A stretch of DNA of 64,000 nt from Nymphaea colorata (lineage: Eukaryota; Streptophyta; Magnoliopsida; Nymphaeales; Nymphaeaceae). Every line of letters starts with the position of its first letter. The stretch's first letter is position 1. The notes under the pieces were generated by a model. The model saw only the letters and a list, made by a program, of their open reading frames with translations, was not told the origin of the DNA and made no database searches. Of the stretch, positions 56,932 through 64,000 are shown piece by piece. Made by a program: the position numbers and the translations under genes. The stretch covers positions 19,730,892 through 19,794,891 of the forward strand of contig NC_045139.1 of NCBI RefSeq assembly GCF_008831285.2, given 5' to 3'.

Positions 56932-57834
56932 TCACTCAGCACCTTCTTTATATATGTTAGTTTGCTTTGTCTTTATGCAATCTACACATATGTCATTATC
57001 TGTAAAATCAAGAGATCGTAAGATCCCTTCATTTATGAGTCTCCTTATTCTCTTTTCAGAGATATTACCCAAACGGCAGTGCCATAGCATGTATGAATCA
57101 TCCTTTATGGTACTACACTTATTGCCACTTATACAATGACTAGAAACCAACAATTCAGGAGATTGGATCTTCACATTCAACTTGTATAAACTATCACACA
57201 AAATAGCAGAACCAATTTCAACAAGATCTTTATAAATCAACATTTTTGAATTTTCAAACTTTAAACAAAAATCAAATTTGTCCAGTCTTGATACAGAAAT
57301 TAAGTTTCTACTATATGATGGAACAAAGAAAACATCATGAAAATCCAAAACAAAGCCAATATCAAGCCTAATCTGGCATTCTCCTACAGCCTTCACATGT
57401 GAGCGCATTTTATTTCCTGAGAAAATGCTCCTCTCATGTAGTGTTGGTTCTCTTTTGCTCAGAAAGTCTTGTAAATTATTGGCAATATGCACAGTAGCAC
57501 CAGAGTCAATCCACCAGCTATTAATAGGAACATGTAACATATTACTTTCAAGTGAAACAAATGACATGTTACTTTTTTTCTCTAACCAATTCTTGTACTT
57601 GATGCAGTCTGACTTCTTATGCCCCTTTTTCTTGCAAAAGAAACACTTTATAGGGGCTAAGTTAGTCTGTGCAGTTTGAGAAGCACTTTGTCCTGTTGAC
57701 TTCTTCTTGGTACTCCTTTTCATTGAACTTTTCTTTATGCCAACTTTACCAGCCCCAGAGTGAGAAACCATATGTGCACTTTGCAACTTCTCACCCTTCA
57801 TTCTTTCCTCCTCTTCAACACACTTAGACATCAA
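56932..57834 (-). pseudogene. Copia A gag end, zinc knuckle, protease and pre-integrase domain
   Basis: A 300-codon minus-strand frame in the same phase as the gag upstream. It has a basic Lys/Ser-rich spacer, zinc knuckle CFFCKKKGHKKSDC (C-x2-C-x4-H-x4-C, complete) at about residue 63, aspartic protease WWIDSGATVHIAN at about 108 with intact DSG, SRNLISVSRLDKF, and the GAG-pre-integrase domain LWHCRLGNISEKRI…CVDCIKTK (HHCC-type) at about 250-290. It ends at a stop at 56932 within the KEGAE segment, after which the phase changes. Confidence 0.85.
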
Positions 57835-57846
57835 TTCATTGAATGT

Positions 57847-58425
57847 TCATTCAGTATTATGTGTGTTGTAACTGATTTTAAAAGGAGTATATTCAGCTGG
57901 TAAAGAGGTCAAAGTAAAGAATACCAAGAAAGATTCAGAAATAGTCAACTTCATGTCATTCAATTGAAAAGCAATGTTCCTCATTTCTAACATATGCTGG
58001 CGAATGTTACCCCCTCCTTGATATTTCATAGATATTAACTTTGACATTAAGGTACTAGCTCTGGCTTTATGAGAACTGACAAACTGAGCCTCAACTGCAT
58101 CCAAGAACTCTCTCACCGATCTACAAGGTGGGATAGCACCACGTATGTTCTTAGCGACCTTTGATTGCAAAAGCAACAAGCTTAGTCGGTTAGAACGCTC
58201 CCACTTGTCAAAATACACTATTTCATTATGTGTACTTTCTGGTGTAAGAGGTGGTGGCTCAGGTCGCCTCAAAGCCATATCTAGATCCATATACCCCAAT
58301 GTAAACACAACATTTTCTTTCCATTCAGCATAATTTGAATCATCAAGTAAACGGATAGAATTTGAGCCATTAAAATAAATAGAACCAGGCACTGCAGATG
58401 ACAAAAGATATCTATAAGTTGACAT
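57847..58425 (-). pseudogene. Copia A gag N-terminal part
   Basis: A 192-codon minus-strand frame: MSTYRYLLSSAVPGSIYFNG, LLDDSNYAEWKENVVFTLGY, MDLDMAL, then VYFDKWERSNRLSLLLLQSK, VREFLDAVEAQFVSSHKA and LTSLPAEYTPFKISYNTHN, a typical copia gag (UBN2-type). Gag packages the RNA. The stop TGA at 57847-57849 lies within a NTE-stop-TFNELM context where Trp is usual; the frame continues without a shift into the zinc-knuckle part, so one nonsense change (TGG to TGA) splits gag. Confidence 0.85.
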
Positions 58426-60061
58426 GTATTATATGAGACAAACCATATGGAACAGTAAACCAAATAAAGGCTCTTTATGTCTACTATTTCCAAGACAAAT
58501 ACCCGGGGTCATTAGGATACTAGTTTGGTAATATACCTAATACGCACATGTATTCCGTCTTAACTTTATCTAGTAAACTAGGAAATGTAAATCCAAACTA
58601 TAGTTAAGCATAACACGTTTGGGTGTAAAATGACAGAACTATGTAAGGATCTATTTTTCTATTTTACTCTACTTATTCTCTTGAACATAACATACTACCT
58701 TTGGGTAATTATGTTACTTCAAATGAAAATAAGTACAACATGAAATACTAATGTGCCTTTAAATCATGCGTAGTCACTTTGGTGAGGTATAACATGATTT
58801 AACTAATTATAGACTCCTTACATTAGCGTTATCGTACAACTTTATGATCATGCAATAAAAAATTAACTTTAGCATAATCCTAAACAAAACAGAATCCAAG
58901 AATATAATATGTCATAATAAAACATTTAAAATGAAATACACGAATCACATGAATCATTTCTGCATAATCAACTTAATGCTATCTAAATTATTCATTAAAG
59001 CTCCATAAAACATAATGAATCAGTCCTGTATCGATCTAAAATGATCGAACCAATCCATTAAACACTTTAAATGGGCATACAACCACATATATCAGCTCCC
59101 TCTAGCTTAGAACCGGCCCGTATCAGTCCTAAATGGACCAAACCGGTGGAAAACTAGATGAATCGGTCCGAAAAGGGAAAGAACCAGTCTCAAACAACTC
59201 TGAATCGGTTTGAAAAAGCCTGAATCAGTTCTGAAACTGAATGAACCGGTCTGAAAATCAACTGAACCGGTCCAGAAAAGATCCGAATCGTTCCCAAAAT
59301 GCTCGAACCGGTCCTGAAACGGATCGTATCGGTTCTGAAACGGACCGAATCGGTTCTGTTTATAAAATCAGGCCGAATGGATACGGATCGGGTCCAACCG
59401 GACTCGACCCAATCCGAAAATTTTGAAACCAAAGCGGGCGGGCGGAAGTCGAATGAATTTTTTTTTTTTAAATCTTTATGGATCCGGGTCGGGTCAGCAT
59501 GACCTGACCCGGGTCCGACCCACCCGCTCGACCGCGCGAGCGGTTTCGGTGAAGACGAAACCGCCTCCCGCGGTCGCTGCCCTAGCCTAATGGCAGAGGC
59601 GATGGGGGCGGCGAGAGATGCTTCAGACGGCCGTCCCACCGGCCGTGGGACATTTCCGGCGGTCGCCTGGCGCCGTCCGGTACCCGGCAACACCGCCGGC
59701 CACTCCCAATGGCTGGTGGGCAAGGACGCCCCGCCCCCTTCTTCTTTGAAGCAATAAACAGAAAACGGAAGGGGAAGGGCGTCGGGCGATCTTCATCTCC
59801 GCCTCCCGCCGCCTGTGGTTGGTGGCCGGACGACGCAAGGTCTGAGCGGTCGATGCCTGAATGCCCATCCCTCTTTCCCGTTTCCCCCTTTCCCTCTTGT
59901 TCTGTCTCTGTGGCTGCGACGAGGCGAGGAGGAACAACCGACCATCGGCCGTGCCTCTCGCACGCCTACGCCTGCAATGGAAGCCCTATTCCTTTTGCGT
60001 GAAGACAGAATGCAAAAGGGAGAAATGCGCAGAGGAATCATGGAGTGGGACCATAACCCAT
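58426..60061 (-). mobile_element. Long untranslated leader of copia A
   Basis: About 1.6 kb lies between the LTR/primer site (60061) and the gag start (58425). It has three parts from right to left: a GC-rich, CpG-rich block (about 59480-60020), a 21-bp minisatellite (about 59110-59360), and an AT-rich block (58430-59090) without visible structure. The minus-strand frame 59723-59190 (177 codons) and plus-strand frames in the GC-rich block have no domain and follow from base composition and the repeat. The primer site next to the LTR reads TGGGTTATGGTCCCAC on the minus strand and is not the methionine type. Confidence 0.6.
59110..59360. repeat. 21-bp minisatellite in the copia A leader
   Basis: GAACCGGTCYTGAAANNNNNN units of 20-21 bases run head to tail. 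Clear units start near 59160, 59181, 59202, 59222, 59243, 59264, 59285, 59305 and 59326, with two more degenerate units to the left. The conserved core GAACCGGT or GAATCGGT is followed by a CTGAAA-like part and a variable tail. Confidence 0.75.
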
Positions 60062-60466
60062 TGTTGGAACTTTGCTAGGAATCTAGATAGCGCACAAACG
60101 AATATGCAGAAATCGAAAGAGACATTCATAATTCATGTGTTTCATATAGGGTGGAAGTAGAACCTATAGAGGCGACCGCCGACTGAATGTCGATGGCTGT
60201 GGGAAGAACGGCTACAGTCCCCATAGAGTCGTTCCCCAGCGGAGGTAGCGGCGGTGGCGGCGGCGGCAATGGGTTTCTCTCCTCAGCCATAGCAGCCCAG
60301 TGATGGGGACAGGCAATTCACGTATGGCTAAGGGGACCGATTACCCAGACGGTAAAAAACTTGATGTGTCTCACACCATCACAAGACACGAGTATTTATA
60401 CTTAGGGTCCGAAACGGATATGGACCCGTATCGACGCAGGACTATCCAGATGGAGAAATCCCAACA
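60062..60466 (-). mobile_element. Copia A 5' LTR
   Basis: This 405-bp LTR (TGTTGGAACT…CCCAACA on the plus strand) partners the one at 53757-54155. The GGC run is two triplets longer here (GGTGGCGGCGGCGGC), which accounts for the whole length difference. The minus-strand TATA box is at plus 60393-60400. Right of it is CTTCA, the target-site duplication copy, then the second half of the copia B LTR. Confidence 0.9.
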
Positions 60467-60722
60467 CTTCATACAACATTTTTACGAGAAGATTTTTGGA
60501 TCATATTTACATTCAGTTTTTATAGATTTTATTGAGAATCTCCTATATTAGTTCCTTGATAACAGAAACTTGATATATTCCCTACCATGGTTGATAGATT
60601 GTCTTCAGCAATATAGGAATCACTACCTTCATTGTCATCCTTATCTTTCCTTCAATGAGGACCTTTCTTATCAATTTGTGCGTGATACTCAGCTGGATTA
60701 GGATCAGGCTTTCCGCTAACAA
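60467..60722 (-). mobile_element. Copia B 5' LTR, right piece
   Basis: This continues the LTR split at 53756, starting with the CTTCA duplication copy (60467-60471). It includes GATCAGGCTTTCCGCTAACA at its outer end (60722), so the LTR begins TGTTAGCGG on the minus strand. It matches 15045-15296. The next bases (ACGAC…) belong to the gag of copia C, the insertion target. Confidence 0.75.
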
Positions 60723-60911
60723 CGACCGGTCAGATTTTCTCCTTGCTAAATACGCAGGATAAACAATTTCTTCTACACCTCCACTATTAACTGCTCTTTG
60801 AATCTTCAATTGTGGCATAGGAACCTCCCCATCGATAAATCCCACTATGTCTTTGTTTCCTATGAGACTAATCAGTTGTGTTTTCTGTTGGAGAAAGTCA
60901 GATTGATTCAA
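60723..60911 (-). pseudogene. Copia C gag N-terminal fragment
   Basis: The minus strand reads MNQSDFLQQKTQLISLIGN, IVGFIDGEVPMPQ and VYPAYLARRKSDR, the start of a copia gag ('F..W......i......fidG...cP'). It is truncated by the outer end of the copia B LTR at 60722. The frame then reads into LTR sequence, which is not gag. Confidence 0.6.
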
Positions 60912-61040
60912 TTTAATCTCACAAAATTTGCCATATTGAGATAGCAGGAATAAGCATGTGAAGCTAAAGTGGTTTCAGAAGCTAAAGTGGTTTCAGAAGC
61001 TACTATTGGAACTACAGTTCACAGAGAAATATATATATAT

Positions 61041-61052
61041 GCTCTGATACCA
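61041..61052 (-). other. Primer binding site of copia C (initiator methionine tRNA)
   Basis: GCTCTGATACCA on the plus strand, that is TGGTATCAGAGC on the minus strand. It lies about 130 bases upstream of the gag fragment and sets the position of the 5' LTR to its right. Just left of it is a direct repeat of GAAGCTAAAGTGGTTTCA (60959-60995). Confidence 0.8.
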
Positions 61053-61448
61053 AGGAAAAGTTATAGAAAAGAAAGAAAACAAGAAATTAATGTGGTTAGA
61101 AATAGAAAGTAAATAAGGAATTAATGTGGCTAGGTGATGGGCGCACCTACATTCATAAAGGGCGCGAGTCATCCTGTGAATCATGATGAATGACTTTAAT
61201 ATTTATATCAATAAGTTTTAGCATAACTTCCTTCTTGTGTTTAAGAGGTTTTGTAATTGTTGTGGTAGATTTTCTTTTTTTTTTCTTCTTTAGATTTTGA
61301 TCAAAATCCGCAATAATATCTTTCGCTCCTGGTCATCAACCTCATCCTTTCCATATTTGGTACAACCTTTCTTGATGAGAACCGTTGTTCTGTTCTTGGA
61401 TATGCATATCCACAGCATTCATGGCGGTAATTGGCACTATCTTTAACA
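61053..61448 (-). mobile_element. Probable copia C 5' LTR
   Basis: The sequence right of the primer site should be the LTR. A TATAAATA box on the minus strand (plus about 61199-61207) and a possible LTR start TGTTAAAG (plus end CTTTAACA, 61448) give about 396 bp, close to the other copia LTRs here. No partner LTR is in the window, so the outer edge is uncertain. Confidence 0.35.
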
Positions 61449-63270
61449 ACTAATAGAATGAGAGAGACAGAGAGAGGTAAGGATATTTTCTCTATAAGTT
61501 CTTGTTGCCAATGGTGGACGATGGAAACCATCAATCACATTCCCATTTAAATTTTGCTTACAAAGTCAGACCATCTTTTAATAAGGTAAGGACAATATTT
61601 TCTTAATTCTTAACATCTAAATAAATGGATATTATCTAATTAATTAAAGTGACGTCAAATTACTGGTTAGGTGTTGAGTTATTTCTCACAAAATTATTGA
61701 TTTACTTTGACTATTTTAATTCATTTTAATTAAAGGCTCCTTTATCAAGTTCCCAATTTTGCCATTCTTTTGTGTGAGTTTGTCGTTGGTGTTGTCTTGG
61801 TAAGACATTGTGGTAGTTCGTCTTTAAGGGGGCATTCGATTGCCCTTGATCTACTATGATCTAAGGTCTTCAAGATTTGAGATCCATGAATCAATGATTA
61901 GACCCCACCCCCCCTCCCTCTGATCTTATAGATCAACATTTTCTCATGCTAACGAAGAGTTACCGGATTGTGCCCATTCTCGTATTAATGAGTTAAACAC
62001 TTGTTGGCAAAGCTAATAGAGTAATTTCATTCTTTTCCAGAAACTTATTGCAAAATTGACGAGCTCTTAAGAAATTTTCTTGCATCGATTTCAAAAAATA
62101 TGTGGTCGTTCTTCCACTTGAATTTTGAATCCAATTTATGTTTGCTTTGTCAAATTGGGCTTCACTCGTATGATCAGGGCCATTTCAATCTGACCTGATT
62201 GTTTCGTGTTGCCTTACATGACAGGAACAACGTGCAATGGAAAGAGAACGAAAAACTAAAATAAGGGCGAAAATGGAAACAAGAGTGAGAGAGGAGCGCG
62301 GCTTTTCTCTGAAAACGTCGCTGCCGTCTTCTCGCCCAGGTATCGCTGTTCCGACCATCCGATGCCTATCGACGCACTGGTCCGCTCGCTGGAGCCTTAG
62401 AGCCTTCCCCGCTGTAGGGCCTATCGACGGACTGATCCGCTTGCTGGAGCCTTAGAGCCTTCTCCTCAGCAGGGCCATTAGTTCCCTGGTCTTCTCAATT
62501 CCTGCTCATCCTCCTCTATGTCCTCTTCATCTTTCGCGCATCTTGGTCTCCATTTTACTCGTCCCAATTTTTGACTAGTTTGACTAGATCCCGCACTATA
62601 TCGCTCGTTGTGAGATCGGAAGGATGTATGTTGTTCCCCCGTCTAACCCCGGCGGTTGATGCCGGCGGGCCGGCGACACCCCAATGGTTTACCAAGTGTG
62701 GAAGGGCAGCAATGTAAGTGCTGTTTCACTTTTTTTTTTCTCTCCGACGCGGTTTGCCGAGTTTAATTCCCTCTGGCATGGTTCTTCGGTTTGTGAACCT
62801 GGTTTTCATGCGTCTCACTCGGTTCCATTTCGTATCACTAGTTTTCTGAATTGGAAGGCGCCCAACAGCATGAAGGAGTCATATATATATATATATATAT
62901 ATATCTCCTGGTGTTTTAATTTGTTGTCATCAACCTAGCCATATAGATATATGACAATGTATGAAACCTAGAAAAAAATATCATGGACCTTTGATGTTTA
63001 TGTTGAATTTCATAAGCTAAGAAATATAAGGACATAAGTATATTAAATTTAATATATGTGTGTGTATGTGTGTTTAAATGTGTTGAATAATTTATTTTAG
63101 GTGGTGTTTTGAATATTTAATAGTTTTAGGAACAACTCTTTGTTAATAATGATTTTAGTCTTGGACTATTTTGTAATTTGTTACTTTCACCCTAATTCTC
63201 TTTTCACATGAGATTAGGGCAGATTAATGGGTGTCGAATTAGTTTTTTTCTCCCTCAAAAATCCAGCCGT
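61449..63270. other. Region without recognised genes
   Basis: I see no coding domain on either strand. It contains a 55-bp tandem duplication (62364-62473), an (AT)11-type microsatellite at 62881, a GT-rich run near 63057 and some GC-richer sequence at 62270-62660. The part just before 63270 may be the end of a plus-strand copia LTR (…CCAGCCGTAACA). Confidence 0.5.
62364..62473. repeat. 55-bp tandem duplication
   Basis: GCCTATCGACGCACTGGTCC (62364) and GCCTATCGACGGACTGATCC (62419) start two head-to-tail units of 55 bases, both containing GCTGGAGCCTTAGAGCCTTC. They differ at several bases. Confidence 0.8.
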
Positions 63271-63272
63271 AA

Positions 63273-63288
63273 CATGTTATCAGACCGC
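63273..63288 (+). other. Degenerate methionine-type primer binding site of copia D
   Basis: TGTTATCAGACCGC after …GTAACA resembles an LTR end followed by TGGTATCAGAGC with two changes. A plus-strand copia gag begins about 0.5 kb further right, which supports the reading. Confidence 0.45.
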
Positions 63289-63798
63289 AGGCGTCTTGTT
63301 CATCGCCGCAGGTGACTACGACAGCCTCTCCATCACCACCGGTGACTCCTTGCTGAGTTCTAGCATCTCTCTTCTTTTCTCTCCTCTCTTCCCCACCTGG
63401 TCTTCTCTATTGTGGCCTCCAACTGATCGTAGGAACAACAGTAAGTGTTAGAGGAGTCTGATCACGTTGATGTGGAATATGTGATCATACCCTCAAGTGG
63501 TGGCGTGGCATGGATGTTAGGTCAGATATATGTGATCAGATTGTCGTGAACTACACATCACATGGAGTCAAACAGAGCATGAAAAGTGACCGAAGATGAC
63601 AAGTTTTCTGTCTCTTGTAGACCAACCTTCTACCTTATAAATATGTATTTTTTTAATCAGCAGAAAGTTATTAATTATCTGCTGCTACATGGTTCTTGTC
63701 AATATGTGGGAAGTACCTATTTACTGTTGCATCTTCTAGTCCGTTTGTGTAGCTTTTTTTTGTTTTGTTTCACGAGGGACCTTGGACTGCAGTTTAAT

Positions 63799-64000
63799 AT
63801 GGCAGACAACACTAAGATTGAGTCCCATAATGAATACAAAATTGTTGGGAATCCCTTCTTTATGGCTCTACTGTGAAATTAGATTGTCATGACTATGAAA
63901 TTTGGTCGCGTATGTTCATGACATCAATGGTAGGACATCGAAAAGACCATGTCATTGAAGAAAATGAACCAATTGTTAGAGTAGGGAAATATACCACATG
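63799..64000 (+). pseudogene. Copia D gag start, runs off the window
   Basis: The plus strand opens at ATG 63799 (MADNTKIESHNEYKIVGNPF) and stops after 25 codons. In a shifted frame from 63878 it reads KLDCHDYEIWSRMFMTSMVG, HRKDHVIEENEP, the conserved 'kLdg.NY..W...m...l.g......i.g..P' start of copia gag. One frameshift near 63873 therefore breaks it. The remainder lies beyond position 64000. Confidence 0.65.

Noticed and set aside
59190-59723. 177-codon minus-strand frame in the copia A leader
   Set aside because: Composition and the 21-bp repeat keep it open (repeated Arg-Phe-Arg-Thr words). It has no domain and lies between the primer site and gag.

Overview
The window is nuclear DNA of a flowering plant with a repeat-rich genome. 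It is AT-rich and almost entirely long terminal repeat (LTR) retrotransposons of the Ty3/gypsy Tat/Ogre type and the Ty1/copia type, most of them decayed and nested inside one another. I see no intact host gene, no convincing RNA gene, no CRISPR array and no bacterial-style operon. The species cannot be named from the sequence.

Layout. About 1-12.8 kb holds two old Tat/Ogre 3' halves joined in inverted orientation near 8.65 kb. The left one (A) is on the minus strand: LTR, 3' UTR with a degenerate minisatellite, integrase, RNase H and reverse transcriptase. The right one (B) is on the plus strand: 3' UTR, polypurine tract and LTR. About 12.9-19.15 kb holds minus-strand copia debris, including a degenerate element whose 3' LTR is 14896-15296 and whose gag lies near 18.4-19.15 kb. 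A young Ogre-like element is inserted in that gag with target-site duplication GCTAG: 5' LTR 19158-22980, PBS, an extra ORF1 with a plant-mobile-domain-like fold, gag, zinc knuckle, protease, G-patch-like segment, RT, RNase H, archaeal-type RNase H and integrase, then a 3' LTR.

A 100-N gap (35921-36020) interrupts this element, and the 7.1 kb before the gap is repeated after it. The evidence favours two unmerged contig ends over a real tandem array, so the true element is probably about 16.8 kb rather than 24 kb.

About 43.2-53.3 kb holds low-copy-looking sequence with several plus-strand exon-like islands, possibly a dead host gene, interrupted by a 3.85 kb solo LTR of the same Ogre family with a perfect CAAAG duplication. 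About 53.2-61.4 kb is a nested stack: copia A (53757-60466, minus strand, both LTRs, all domains but several breaks) sits inside the LTR of copia B, which sits inside the gag of copia C; a CACTA-like end lies in the gag of B. About 61.5-63.3 kb shows nothing convincing. At the right edge a plus-strand copia gag begins and runs off the window.

How the parts work together: each complete element is a copy-and-paste unit. The LTR supplies promoter and RNA ends, gag forms the particle, and protease, RT/RNase H and integrase process, copy and insert the RNA. None of the copies here looks able to do this alone as sequenced. The most notable signals are the probable false duplication, a covarying stem-loop abutting the Ogre polypurine tract, a dense W-box cluster in the Ogre LTR promoter, and a 21-bp minisatellite in the copia A leader.
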